Made by a program: the position numbers and the translations under genes. A model generated the notes under the pieces. It did no database searches. It was not told the origin of the DNA and worked only from the letters and a program-made list of their open reading frames with translations. Of a stretch of 64,000 nt of DNA, positions 19,501 to 27,074 are shown piece after piece. The stretch is taken from positions 992,001 through 1,056,000 of the forward strand of contig NZ_JAJBZG010000005.1 in the NCBI RefSeq assembly GCF_020552705.1, in the 5' to 3' direction. Each line of letters opens with the position of its first letter. The stretch's first letter is position 1. The DNA comes from Christiangramia sediminis (GTDB lineage: Bacteria; Bacteroidota; Bacteroidia; Flavobacteriales; Flavobacteriaceae).

Positions 19501-20719
19501 AGCAGGTTTCACCTTCGGTTTACAAAACGATATACGGCATATCGCCGCGGAAAGAGGGTGGCTTACTTTATTTCAGAATTTCAACCAGCAATATACCGCG
19601 CTTAAGAATGAACAATTAGATTATCAGGCCGGCTTAAGTTTGCTGCCAGATCTAACGATAGAGCTTACAGGAAGAAAGAATTTCTCAGAGAATTATTCTG
19701 AAAATTATAAAGTAGATCCAAATACCATGGAATATCAATCTCTTACGCCTTATACATATGGGAATTTGAATATTTCAACCCTGCTTATTAAAACCTCTTT
19801 TAGTAATTCCACTGAAACCAGTTCTCAGAACTTTGAAACTTTTAGAGAAAACAGGTTGGAAATCGCCAGGAGATTAGCGGAACAAAGAGGGCTTGATCCA
19901 AATGATGTAGGAGAAGACGGGTTTCCTCGCGGGATAGGGAGAACTAACCAGGCCGTGTTATTGCCTGCTTTTATTGCTGCTTATTCAGGGAAGGACGCAG
20001 GAGATGTGAAATTAGGGGCATTCAGAGATTTTCCGATGCCCAACTGGAATGTTAAATATACCGGCTTAATGCGACTGGACTGGTTTAGAGATAAATTCAG
20101 AAGATTTTCTATTAATCATGGATACCGGGCAGATTATACGCTGAATCAATTCCAGACCAATCTTGATTACAATCCTGCCAATCCGCAGGAAGTCAACCAG
20201 GCCGGAGATTTTAAAAATCCTGTACTTTTTTCAAATCTGGTCCTAACCGAACTGTTTACACCGCTGGCGCGGGTAGATTTTGAAACCAAAGGCAATATTC
20301 AGATCCTGGCAGAGATGGAGAAAGACAGGTCGCTTGCCTTTAGCTTTGATAATAATCTATTAACCGAGTATAGCGGAAATGAATATACCTTAGGCTTAGG
20401 TTACCGAATTAAAGATCTTAAGATCGCTACCGCCCTTGGAGGTACGAGGCGTGTTCTTAGTAGTGACCTTAATTTCAGGACAGATGTTTCTTATAGAAAG
20501 AACCGAACTATTGTAAGATATCTTGATCTTGCAAATGCACAAACTATTTCCGGTCAGGATATCTGGTCCATTAATTTCAAGGCAGATTATGCCTTTACCA
20601 GAAATCTTACGGCAAGATTCTATTATGATCATACCTTCTCGGAATATGCTGTTTCTACGGCATTTCCACAAACTACGATAAGGTCTGGGATTACACTAAT
20701 ATATAATTTTGGAAATTAA
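13562..20719 (+). CDS. sprA: Type IX secretion translocon / gliding motility protein SprA (Sov)
   Basis: At 2385 residues this is by far the largest gene. SprA (Sov in Porphyromonas) is known as the giant outer-membrane beta-barrel forming the type IX secretion channel, needed for export of gliding adhesins and enzymes. The start is TTG at 13562; the N-terminus is basic then hydrophobic, with a signal peptide ending near residue 28 (VDAVAQ). Aromatic/polar beta-strand patterns run along the whole chain, and the final residues form a terminal strand ending in Phe-Gly-Asn. It follows ruvA by five bases. Length and pattern fit intact SprA; no frameshift is seen. PorP/SprF (45140) and RemB (23343) in this window are functional relatives. 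Confidence 0.95.
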   Translation: MRNNYLKLSVPVRLTFLILLVFSVDAVAQETPQDTTRTGYVLGQLSLPDPESIESKYEYDPILNRYFYKESLGRINLGLPLVLTPQEFEELVLQEEMRNYFKLKNDALTGRKAGSEDIQKDLLPDFYVNSNFFETIFGGSEINIVPQGSVELDLGLLYTRQDNPAFSPRNQRNLSFDFDQRISLSMLGQIGERLQVTANYDTESTFDFQNQLKLEYTPNEDDIVQKIEVGNVNMAMNNALIQGAQSLFGFKTELQFGKTRITGVFSEQKSERRTVNVEGGATVEDFEKFALDYDQDRHFFLAHYFRDTYDEALVNYPFINTNIQIKRIQVWVTNRTNNIQNIQDTRNIVAIQDLGETNVPGNIGLDTPPGGFFNQPAGAFPDNTVNDFNPFGITGSGQSVLTQAIRDIATVDQGFGPVTVSEGTDYAKLENARQLKPSEYTVNTQLGYISLNQRLSNDEVLGVAFQYTINGEVYQVGEFANDGVNATNDTTGGEVPDTGTNPRASQNLVVKLLKSTITNVNEPIWDLMMKNIYSLGAYQLERQDFRMNILYTDPQPLNYIKPVEGTTLPDDVAQIPLLRVFRLDQLNSNNDPINGGDGFFDYVPQITIDPVNGNIIFTTVEPFGSHLFDKLDDTPNSGTEDYGIPETWNENQQRYVFRAMYRTTKTQAEQEEADKNKFQLKGRYKSAEVEGIPIGFNLPPGSVTVTAGGRILQEGVDYVVNYELGRVQILDEALLASDIPIQVNTENNALFGQQTKRFTGINVEHQFNENFLIGGTFINLKERPLTQKANYSYEPINNTILGLNLNYSTEVPFLTRMVNKLPNIDTDVKSNVSVRGEFAYLLPGSPASNDFDGKATTYIDDFEAAQTSIDINNPLSWELSSVPIGFGGELANGDLGVGYKRAKMSWYTIDPIFYSNRRPDGISDSDISTYAARRVSLNEIFPNTDVVQGQPQVVYTMDVAYNPEERGPYNYNPAATGSNNLPNPASNFGGIMRAVNTTNFEQSNVEYIQFWVMDPYIYPENSGNSSGSIKFNLGNISEDVLKDGRKQYENGLPEGEGEANIINTAFGAVPADNSLVYAFDTEGEARTLQDAGFDGILDAEEALKFPDFAGLPDPSADNYEYFLNAEGSLLDRYRNYNGVQGNSPTQVTDTNRGNTTLPTTEDINRDNTMNTINSYFEYEVPFFQGMNIDNNQYITDVKELTTTLRNGQELPVRWLQFKVPIFEPTDAIGGIADFRSIRFIRMFLTDFQDPTILRFGTMDLVRGDYRRYNQSLFEDQAQIENPNTLFEVNAVNIEENENRQPIPYVLPPGVVREELYQSNSNIRQNEQSLSLRTCDLEPQDARAVYKNFQIDMRQYKNLEMFLHAESLVNKQPLKDGQLVAFVRMGTDFTDNFYQIEIPLSPTLFGATTPEEIWPEINRLNLELDLLQQIKTAVLGDPSLNSTELNYFTEELQPVDAEAPYDMGSLRLGVKGNPSFGNVRLLMVGVKNGTSIDGVTDLCGEVWFNELRLSDLKNEGGWAGVVSMDSNLADFANISATGRRSTIGFGSIEQGPNQRSREDLQQYDFVTNVNMGQLLPKKWGIKVPVNYSRGEELITPKYDQEFLDVELDTRLANIQDPEERDRVEKQSQSYTKRESVNVIGLRKERVGEKTPMPYDIENFVFSTSYNQVDHRDFEVEESVDKSVRLGGTYEFNFPEKRVEPLKNIAVLDSSDYFAIFRDFNINYLPSNINASSNIFRQYNEQKFRSLELGADDIRIPTLYQRNYLFDWQYGVNYNLTRSLSFSFNASNNRIIRNYIDEEGFADDSIGLWDDFFNVGEPNLHYQTLQVNYQLPFEKIPVLRFIKATYSYTGDFQWQRGSRIYQQLENIPNIGNSVQNSNTHQINASLNMQDLYNYIGLVEKKAESAAKSIQERSRGVPTLGPPGADEQEEAPKPEPKGNKGYNTFVNIVTGIKTFQVNYRNTRGIFLPGYTESIGFMGTFRPTAGFTFGLQNDIRHIAAERGWLTLFQNFNQQYTALKNEQLDYQAGLSLLPDLTIELTGRKNFSENYSENYKVDPNTMEYQSLTPYTYGNLNISTLLIKTSFSNSTETSSQNFETFRENRLEIARRLAEQRGLDPNDVGEDGFPRGIGRTNQAVLLPAFIAAYSGKDAGDVKLGAFRDFPMPNWNVKYTGLMRLDWFRDKFRRFSINHGYRADYTLNQFQTNLDYNPANPQEVNQAGDFKNPVLFSNLVLTELFTPLARVDFETKGNIQILAEMEKDRSLAFSFDNNLLTEYSGNEYTLGLGYRIKDLKIATALGGTRRVLSSDLNFRTDVSYRKNRTIVRYLDLANAQTISGQDIWSINFKADYAFTRNLTARFYYDHTFSEYAVSTAFPQTTIRSGITLIYNFGN

Positions 20720-20730
20720 CGAAGCCTTAT

Positions 20731-20760
20731 TTGAACATTTCGGCTAAAAAACTAACTTTG
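20731..20760 (+). promoter_or_regulatory. Flavobacterial promoter for gcvH
   Basis: TTG at 20731-20733, 19 bases, then TAACTTTG at 20753-20760. Both boxes match consensus and the ATG follows 20 bases later. Confidence 0.75.
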
Positions 20761-20780
20761 CCATCCTATAAAACTAAACT

Positions 20781-21161
20781 ATGAATATTCCACAAGAATT
20801 AAAGTACACTAAAGACCACGAGTGGGTTAAGATTGAAGGCGACACCGCAACGATTGGAGTTACAGATTTTGCCCAGGGAGAACTTGGGGATATCGTATAC
20901 GTTGAGGTTGAAACTCTTGATGAAACTCTTGAAAAAGAAGAGGTTTTTGGAACTGTTGAAGCGGTAAAGACTGTTTCAGATCTATATATGCCTCTTTCAG
21001 GGGAGATCATTGAATTTAATGATAGCCTGGAAGATGAGCCTGAAAAAGTAAACGAAGATCCTTACGGTGAAGGATGGATGATAAAGATTAAACTTTCAGA
21101 TACTTCAGAACTGGAAGATCTTTTATCTGCAGATGAATATAAGGAAGTAGTTGGTAGCTAA
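20781..21161 (+). CDS. gcvH: Glycine cleavage system H protein
   Basis: GcvH carries the lipoyl arm that shuttles the aminomethyl group between the P, T and L proteins of glycine cleavage. In this 126-residue protein the lipoylated lysine is Lys63, within VEAVKTVSD, and the conserved G-x-GW motif (GEGWM) is near residue 94. Length is standard. It has its own consensus promoter. The P and T protein genes are not in this window. The VanZ-like gene overlaps its last 11 bases. Confidence 0.97.
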   Translation: MNIPQELKYTKDHEWVKIEGDTATIGVTDFAQGELGDIVYVEVETLDETLEKEEVFGTVEAVKTVSDLYMPLSGEIIEFNDSLEDEPEKVNEDPYGEGWMIKIKLSDTSELEDLLSADEYKEVVGS

Positions 21162-21549
21162 GATATTTTTATTTGCCGCGCTTATTTATACCAGTGCCAT
21201 TACTTATTTTTCTCTTATTGTAATGGACTTTAAAGTGAGTGTAGGCGGTTTTGATCCTACAGACAAAATGCTCCATGCCGGAGCATATTTGTTTTTAGCT
21301 TTCTTGTGGAAGCTATATTTTATTTTTCAAACTTCTGATTTTAAGAGATATACCTCTAATTTATTATGGGTGGCTTTCGCTTGTTTTATATTTGGTATGT
21401 TAATTGAGGTTTTGCAGGGAACCCTAACCAGTTACAGGACACCCGATTGGTGGGATGTTCTGGCTAATTCTACTGGTGTAGTACTGGCTGTGTTATTCTT
21501 TATCATCCTGGCGCCAAAGATGAAAAAGATAAAACAGAAAGTTGCCTAG
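21151..21549 (+). CDS. VanZ-like family membrane protein
   Basis: A 132-residue inner-membrane protein with four hydrophobic segments (about 3-22, 38-58, 70-90, 105-125). The motif DKMLHAGAY after the first helix and a later Glu-rich helix (LIEVLQG) followed by TPDWWD fit the VanZ-like family, named after a teicoplanin-resistance accessory protein but of unknown biochemical role in most bacteria. The only usable start is TTG at 21151, because an in-frame stop directly precedes it. The overlap with gcvH suggests coupling. No evidence here of glycopeptide resistance genes. Confidence 0.8.
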   Translation: MVAKIFLFAALIYTSAITYFSLIVMDFKVSVGGFDPTDKMLHAGAYLFLAFLWKLYFIFQTSDFKRYTSNLLWVAFACFIFGMLIEVLQGTLTSYRTPDWWDVLANSTGVVLAVLFFIILAPKMKKIKQKVA

Positions 21550-21581
21550 CTAAATTATAACCTTTATTAACTAAACTTTTA

Positions 21582-21627
21582 TGAAATGAGCCATGATGGT
21601 ATTTCTTGATTCTTGAAATGACCCATG
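21582..21627. repeat. Short direct repeat upstream of tonB
   Basis: TGAAATGAGCCATG (21582-21595) and TGAAATGACCCATG (21614-21627) match at 13 of 14 positions, 32 bases apart, in the 120-base gap before the first tonB gene. It could be a tandem regulator site or a local duplication remnant. No clear promoter box is seen nearby. Confidence 0.4.
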
Positions 21628-21669
21628 GCAAATTACATCTGATAGTTAATAACAACTAAACTTAAACAG

Positions 21670-22389
21670 ATGAAACCTAAGAAAAACCCGAAAGTAGATC
21701 TTCGTCGGAGATGGGTCCTTTTTCTTCAAATTGGACTTATTCTAGTATTGTTTTTAACCCTCCAGGCTTTCCAGTGGAAAACCTATGATCAAAAATCGCT
21801 TGATGATCAGATAGTGAGTATAGATGATTTTGAGGAAGAACCAGTTCCCGTCACTGTGATTCCGGAGAAAACACCTCCCCCGCCACCAAAGACAATTACA
21901 GATGTGATTGAAGAAGTGCCGGATGATCCAGATATTAAAGAAGATGTTGTAAATCCTACAGATATTGATATTGAGGATATACCAGAGCCATCTGATATAG
22001 TGGAGCCGGATGCACCGGATGAAGATATTGAAGTACCTTATGATTTCATTGAGAATGTACCAATTTTTCCAGGCTGTGAAGACCTGACGAATAATGTGGA
22101 GCGCAAGCAGTGTATGAGCTCAAAAATTAATTCTTTTGTAAATAGAGAATTTGATACAGGATTAGGCGCTGAGCTTGGTCTCACTGGTACGAATCTTGTG
22201 GTTGTTATGTTTGTTGTAAATAAGAACGGCAGGGTAGAACAAATTCAAACCAGGGCTCCGCATCCGGAACTTGAAAAAGAAGCCAGAAGAGTAATAGGAG
22301 AATTGCCTGAAATGGAGCCTGGCCGTCAGGGAGGTAGGCCCGTTTCTGTTTCATATACGATACCTATTCGGTTCAAAGTTCAGGAATAA
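21670..22389 (+). CDS. tonB: Energy transducer TonB (first of two tandem copies)
   Basis: TonB links the inner-membrane proton gradient to outer-membrane TonB-dependent receptors. The 239 residues comprise a basic N-terminus, one membrane anchor (about 15-34), a periplasmic linker with a short proline run (69-73) and many acidic residues, and the TonB C-terminal domain (about 130-239, with GRPVSVSYTIPIRF). Two cysteines, Cys136 and Cys148, sit at the domain start and are kept in the next gene with the same spacing, so a disulfide is plausible. No exbB or exbD is adjacent. It is a close paralogue of the following gene; a gap of 109 bases separates them. Confidence 0.93.
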   Translation: MKPKKNPKVDLRRRWVLFLQIGLILVLFLTLQAFQWKTYDQKSLDDQIVSIDDFEEEPVPVTVIPEKTPPPPPKTITDVIEEVPDDPDIKEDVVNPTDIDIEDIPEPSDIVEPDAPDEDIEVPYDFIENVPIFPGCEDLTNNVERKQCMSSKINSFVNREFDTGLGAELGLTGTNLVVVMFVVNKNGRVEQIQTRAPHPELEKEARRVIGELPEMEPGRQGGRPVSVSYTIPIRFKVQE

Positions 22390-22498
22390 TAACGACCGGT
22401 TTAGAAATTTACCGTAGTTTTAATGACTTATTATCCAGATAAATTTAGTTTTTTAGAAAAAATCTTTATTTTAGCAACCCTTAACAATATAACGCATT

Positions 22499-23221
22499 AT
22501 GGAACCTAAGAAAAATCCGAAGGCTAACTTGAACAGAAACAGAACGTTGTTTCTTCAGCTTGGTCTAATTTTAGTTCTATTTATAACCTGGAGGGCGATT
22601 GAGTGGAAAACTTATGACCCTGACAATATAGATATAGGACAGGTAAATATGGACGCCCTTGAAGAAGAGGATGTGCCAATTACTGAAATGCAGAATACAC
22701 CTCCACCACCTCCTCCACCACCACCGGCACCGGAAATTATTGAAGTAGTGGAAGATGAAGAGGATGTTGAAGAGGATGAAATTGAATCTACTGAAACCAA
22801 TCTTGATGAGATCGTTGAAGTGGAAGAAGTTGTTGAGGCTCCGGTAGAGGAGGAAGTAGCCGATGTTCCTTTTGCGGTTATTGAAGATGTGCCAATTTTC
22901 CCGGGTTGTGAAAACTTAAGTAACAACAATGAGCGTAAGAAATGTATGAGTGAAAAGATCAGTAAGTATGTGAACAAGGAGTTCGATACAGATCTTGGAG
23001 CAGAACTTGGACTTAGCGGGATTAACCGTGTGATCGTTCAGTTTAGAATTGATGAAAAAGGAAATATTGGTCAGGTAAGAGCTCGTGCTCCCCACCCAAG
23101 ACTTGAGCAGGAAGCTGCGAGAGTGATCAACAGCTTGCCTAAGATGAAGCCAGGTAAGCAGCGTGGTAAGCCGGTTGGGGTTATGTACTCTCTTCCAATT
23201 GCTTTTAAAGTACAGGACTAG
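22499..23221 (+). CDS. tonB: Energy transducer TonB (second tandem copy)
   Basis: A 240-residue paralogue of the upstream protein with the same plan: membrane anchor at about 16-34, a longer proline run (68-77), a very acidic Glu/Val-rich linker (about 80-120), and the TonB C-terminal domain from about 131. Cys137 and Cys149 keep the spacing of the first copy. The linker is the most divergent part, so the two may reach different receptors or differ in length across the periplasm (inference). A strong terminator follows at 23242, separating it from the RemB-like gene. Confidence 0.93.
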   Translation: MEPKKNPKANLNRNRTLFLQLGLILVLFITWRAIEWKTYDPDNIDIGQVNMDALEEEDVPITEMQNTPPPPPPPPPAPEIIEVVEDEEDVEEDEIESTETNLDEIVEVEEVVEAPVEEEVADVPFAVIEDVPIFPGCENLSNNNERKKCMSEKISKYVNKEFDTDLGAELGLSGINRVIVQFRIDEKGNIGQVRARAPHPRLEQEAARVINSLPKMKPGKQRGKPVGVMYSLPIAFKVQD

Positions 23222-23241
23222 ATATTTTTTGAGATATATTT

Positions 23242-23270
23242 AAAAATCCCGGCAATCGTCGGGATTTTTT
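23242..23270 (+). terminator. Intrinsic terminator after the tonB pair
   Basis: AAAAATCCCG pairs with CGGGATTTTT around an 8-base loop, and T residues continue after it. It lies 21 bases past the tonB stop. Confidence 0.87.
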
Positions 23271-23342
23271 ATTTTATGCAAATTCCCTTTTGGAAAAAAT
23301 GTATATTACACCCGTAAAACATTAACAACAGGTCTTCGTCGT

Positions 23343-25466
23343 ATGAAGTATATTTTACTTCTTCCTTTAATTATTTTAAGTTTTCAACTCAAGGCTCAGG
23401 AGGTAAATACGTCTTCTGAGATTTATCCGGAATTTGAAGAATGCGAGCAAATAGATTATTCCAATCAGGCGCAATGTTTTAATCAAACCCTTATAAATTA
23501 TATAATTTCAAATTTTGAAATTCCTGAAATTGTTCAGGCTGAATCGTATAAAGGTCAGCTTACTATTATTTTCGAGGTGGATGAATCGGGAGATTTTCAA
23601 CTTATTTACCTTGATGCGGCCTATGAGGAACTGAAGGAAGAGACCCGGCGTGTTTTTGAATCTTTACCTAAGATAAAACCTGCGACTTATAACGGTCGTC
23701 CTGTACATATGCAATTCAGGATACCTCTAAGAATTCCGCTTCAGAATAACGTGGTAGTGCAACCGGTAGAAGCAGAAGATGAAATTGAATTACGGAAAGA
23801 GGAGAAATCTGATGCAGTAACTCAGGTTGAAACCAATGCACTTTCAGAGTATGAAAAAATAAAGTCAGACGAGTTTACAAGTCCACGTTATGATAGTCAG
23901 ATAAATATTCCATTATCTCATGAATTCTATAGCAGGTTCGATGCGGAGTTCAATCAGATAGGAACTAATACCCATTCGGCTTCAAAACCTTTAATGTTTA
24001 GTGAAGTAAATCCGTATTACGATTTTAAAGAAAATCGTGATGAAATGCTTCAGGATAGAAATACGCTTGCCGGAAGGAAATTATGGAATGAACATCTCAT
24101 AAGATTCCAGACGGACAAATACTGGTTTACTTTAGATCCGGGTTTTGATCTTCAGATAGGAAAAGATTTTGAACAAACTGAGCATGATTTTACTTACAAT
24201 AATACCCGAGAACTTATAATTCAGGGGGGACTGGGTGAAAAGTTCAATTTCTATTCGGTTATTTATGAGAACCAGGGAAGATTTGCGCAATATTATAATG
24301 ACTTTGCAGAATCTATAAGACCTGCAGGAGGAGATCCGGCAATTATCCCGGGCAGGGGAATCGCGAAAACTTTTATGGATGATGGTTATGACTATCCCGT
24401 GGCTGAGGGTTACCTGTCTTTCACTCCTTCAGAATTCATTAATATTCAGTTTGGGCATGGGAATAACTTTATTGGAGATGGTTACCGCTCACTACTTTTG
24501 AGTGATAATTCTTCTCCGTATCCCTATTTGAAACTCAATACCAAATTCTGGAAAATTAAATATACCAATACCTGGATGTCTCTTCGGGATGTAAGACCTG
24601 CGGTAACCAATAGCGGATCATTCAGAACTAAATATATTGCCAACCATTATCTAAGTCTGAACATTAGTAAAAGACTGAATCTTGGGTTTTTTGAATCGGT
24701 AATGTGGGAGAATGATAATGATCGCGGCTTTGATCTTAATTATCTCAATCCGGTAATTTTTTACCGTGCCATAGAATTTGCTACCGGTGCTGATGGAGGA
24801 AATGCTATTATTGGTCTAACCGGGAAGTATAAAATTTCCAACCAAATGTATACCTATGGGCAATGGCTTATAGATGAATTTTCCTCGAGCGATGTTTTTG
24901 GAGGTGAAGGTAGCTGGAAGAACAAGCTTGGGTTTCAGTTGGGGCTGAAGTATTTTAACGCCTTTGACGTAGAGAATCTTTATTTACAGGCTGAATATAA
25001 CCAGGTGAGGCCTTATACCTACTCTCATAATTCAATTACGCTGAATTATGCCCATAACAATCAGTCGATGGCGCATTTGTGGGGAGCTAATTTTAGAGAG
25101 ATCATAGGGATTGCAAGGTACAAGAAGGATCGCTGGCTGGGTTCAGCTAAATTTATCTATGGAAAACGAGGTTTTGATTTTTCAGAAAAAGGGGATTATT
25201 TTGGTCAGGATATTTACAGAAATGAAGAAGATCGTCCCTTTGATACCGGAGTGGAAATAGGACAGGGAAATACTACCAATTCATTTTATTCTGAACTGGA
25301 AGCTGCTTATATAGTAAACCCAAGCACAAATTTAAAATTGTTTGCCAGCTTCATATACCGCAATTTTAATCCGCAGGCCAATACACCGGCAAATTTCGAA
25401 AATTCTACTACCTGGATAAATTTTGGCTTAAGAACTGATATTTTTAACTGGTACTTTGATTATTAG
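23343..25466 (+). CDS. remB: RemB-like gliding motility outer-membrane protein with TonB C-terminal-like domain
   Basis: The 707-residue protein has a signal peptide ending near residue 18 (LKAQ), then at about 25-134 a domain that follows the TonB C-terminal domains of the two preceding genes: paired cysteines (Cys34, Cys45), RRVFESLPKIKP and GRPVHMQFRIPLR. A linker of about 80 residues leads to a C-terminal beta-barrel-like region (about 215-707), rich in alternating aromatic strands and ending in Trp-Tyr-Phe-Asp-Tyr. The barrel resembles flavobacterial RemB, implicated in gliding on surfaces, and also capsule-assembly Wzi-like barrels; I favour RemB at moderate confidence. It has no membrane anchor, so it cannot act as a classic TonB. 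The neighbouring tonB genes suggest that the N-domain arose by copying. Confidence 0.7.
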   Translation: MKYILLLPLIILSFQLKAQEVNTSSEIYPEFEECEQIDYSNQAQCFNQTLINYIISNFEIPEIVQAESYKGQLTIIFEVDESGDFQLIYLDAAYEELKEETRRVFESLPKIKPATYNGRPVHMQFRIPLRIPLQNNVVVQPVEAEDEIELRKEEKSDAVTQVETNALSEYEKIKSDEFTSPRYDSQINIPLSHEFYSRFDAEFNQIGTNTHSASKPLMFSEVNPYYDFKENRDEMLQDRNTLAGRKLWNEHLIRFQTDKYWFTLDPGFDLQIGKDFEQTEHDFTYNNTRELIIQGGLGEKFNFYSVIYENQGRFAQYYNDFAESIRPAGGDPAIIPGRGIAKTFMDDGYDYPVAEGYLSFTPSEFINIQFGHGNNFIGDGYRSLLLSDNSSPYPYLKLNTKFWKIKYTNTWMSLRDVRPAVTNSGSFRTKYIANHYLSLNISKRLNLGFFESVMWENDNDRGFDLNYLNPVIFYRAIEFATGADGGNAIIGLTGKYKISNQMYTYGQWLIDEFSSSDVFGGEGSWKNKLGFQLGLKYFNAFDVENLYLQAEYNQVRPYTYSHNSITLNYAHNNQSMAHLWGANFREIIGIARYKKDRWLGSAKFIYGKRGFDFSEKGDYFGQDIYRNEEDRPFDTGVEIGQGNTTNSFYSELEAAYIVNPSTNLKLFASFIYRNFNPQANTPANFENSTTWINFGLRTDIFNWYFDY

Positions 25467-25502
25467 CGATTTTTACTGCTGAAAATTAACACATTGCCTT
25501 CC

Positions 25503-25532
25503 TTGTAAAAACCTAATTAAGAAGTATCTTTG
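25503..25532 (+). promoter_or_regulatory. Flavobacterial promoter for the cyoE-cox operon
   Basis: TTG (25503-25505), 19 bases, TATCTTTG (25525-25532). The TTG start of cyoE lies 22 bases beyond, which supports that start. Confidence 0.75.
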
Positions 25533-25554
25533 CGCCAGTTAAAAAAAAGCTTTT

Positions 25555-26457
25555 TTGAGCAATACGCGCGTACATAATCCCAACGCTTCAATTCTATCAG
25601 ATTTTAAGGAAATAACCAAAATGAGATTGGCTATAAGTGTAGTCTTTTCTTCAGTTGCGGGCTATTTTCTTGGAGCAGATAATATAGATTTTGTGGTGGT
25701 TACGCTATTGGCAATCGGGGGTTATCTAATGGTGGGTGCTTCAAACGCTTATAACCAGATCATAGAGCGTAATCTGGATGCTTTGATGGATCGTACTAAG
25801 AACAGGCCGTTGCCTGCGGGTAGAATGTCGGTTCCTGTTGCCTTTACCATTGCCAGTGTGTTTACGGTTTTAGGTTTGGTTGTTTTGTACGTGATCAATC
25901 CTAAGACTGCTATGTTCGGGGCTATAAGTATTTTCTTATATGTGAGCATTTATACTCCGCTTAAAACCAAAACACCACTATCTGTTTTTGTAGGTGCTTT
26001 TCCCGGGGCAATACCTTTCATGTTAGGATGGGTGGCAGCTTCCGGAAGTTTTAGTGTAGAACCAGGAACTTTATTTATGATCCAGTTCTTCTGGCAATTC
26101 CCACATTTTTGGGCAATTGGCTGGTGGCTGTTCGATGATTATAAAAAAGGTGGTTTCTTTATGTTACCTACCGGAAAACGTGATCGGGGAACCGCAATTC
26201 AAATAATTCTATATACCTGCTGGACAATACTGGTTTCTCTTATCCCGGTTTTTGGGGTTACAGGAAAACTTATGTTGACTCCGGTCTCCGGGATTATAAT
26301 ATTTCTTTTAGGGCTTGGAATGCTCTATTACGCCATAAGATTATTCAAAGAAAAGACTGCAGAAGCTGCAAAAAAATTAATGTTTGCAAGTGTTTCATAT
26401 ATCACACTCTTGCAAATAGTATATGTATTAGATAAATTTATTAGACAATGGATTTAA
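25555..26457 (+). CDS. cyoE: Protoheme IX farnesyltransferase (heme o synthase)
   Basis: This UbiA-family membrane enzyme attaches a farnesyl group to heme b, giving heme o, the precursor of heme a in the aa3 oxidase. Of its 300 residues, the polyprenyl diphosphate site is visible at about 67-86 (N-x-x-x-E-x-x-x-D-x-x-x-D followed by RTKNRPL) and a second Asp-rich loop near 195-200 (DDYKKGG). Nine or so membrane segments follow. The start is TTG at 25555; the next ATG would remove a conserved N-terminal stretch. The subunit III gene overlaps the end by 10 bases. No ctaA (heme a synthase) is in view. Confidence 0.95.
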   Translation: MSNTRVHNPNASILSDFKEITKMRLAISVVFSSVAGYFLGADNIDFVVVTLLAIGGYLMVGASNAYNQIIERNLDALMDRTKNRPLPAGRMSVPVAFTIASVFTVLGLVVLYVINPKTAMFGAISIFLYVSIYTPLKTKTPLSVFVGAFPGAIPFMLGWVAASGSFSVEPGTLFMIQFFWQFPHFWAIGWWLFDDYKKGGFFMLPTGKRDRGTAIQIILYTCWTILVSLIPVFGVTGKLMLTPVSGIIIFLLGLGMLYYAIRLFKEKTAEAAKKLMFASVSYITLLQIVYVLDKFIRQWI

Positions 26458-27029
26458 CTCAGGGATCACACGAAAAGAAGCTTGGCCGGGCAAAGAAAAT
26501 GATGCTTTGGTTTGGTATAATTAGTATGGTAATGACCTTTGCGGGGCTTACCAGTGCTTATGTGGTTAGTAAGAACAGGCCAGACTGGCTAACCGATTTT
26601 GAATTGCCAATTTCCTTTTTATGGAGTACCCTGGTAATTATAGGGAGCAGTATTACTCTGATGCTTAGTAAGAAAATGATCAAAACCGGCAATATGCGTA
26701 ACGCAAGTGCTTTTTTGATTGGGACATTAATTCTTGCGATACTTTTTGTGGTCTTCCAGTTTTATAGCTTTTCAGAGATCGTTCAGGCTGGGTATTATTT
26801 TACAGGAAGTGAAAGTTCAATCACAACTTCTTTTATATATGTGCTTGTTTTAACACATCTTGCCCACCTGGCCATAGGAATAATAGTGCTTTTAGTGTTA
26901 ATTTATAACCATTTTAAACAACGTTATAATGCAGGACAAATGCTTGGATTTGAGCTTGGTGCAACCTTCTGGCATTTTGTAGACTTGTTGTGGCTTTACC
27001 TGATTTTCTTTTTATATTTCTTTAGATAA
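26448..27029 (+). CDS. Cytochrome c oxidase subunit III, short form
   Basis: A 193-residue inner-membrane protein with five predicted helices and the C-terminal signature TFWHFVDLLW of heme-copper oxidase subunit III. It lacks the first two helices of the seven-helix form, as in many bacterial caa3/aa3 operons. It overlaps cyoE by 10 bases and precedes a second, longer subunit III gene by 45 bases. Two subunit III genes in a row are a known Bacteroidota arrangement; whether both enter one complex is not established from sequence. Confidence 0.9.
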   Translation: MDLTQGSHEKKLGRAKKMMLWFGIISMVMTFAGLTSAYVVSKNRPDWLTDFELPISFLWSTLVIIGSSITLMLSKKMIKTGNMRNASAFLIGTLILAILFVVFQFYSFSEIVQAGYYFTGSESSITTSFIYVLVLTHLAHLAIGIIVLLVLIYNHFKQRYNAGQMLGFELGATFWHFVDLLWLYLIFFLYFFR

Positions 27030-27039
27030 TAAAATTGCG

Positions 27040-27047
27040 TATTTTTG
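27040..27047 (+). promoter_or_regulatory. Possible internal -7 box before the second subunit III gene
   Basis: TATTTTTG, 27 bases before the ATG. The -33 position reads TTC, so the element is weak. Confidence 0.3.
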
Positions 27048-27074
27048 CGCATCCTTTAACATTAAACAACTTCT

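Noticed and set aside
22612-22977. Minus-strand Ser-rich open frame inside the second tonB
   Set aside because: Antisense of the Glu/Pro linker; no start context and no recognised family.
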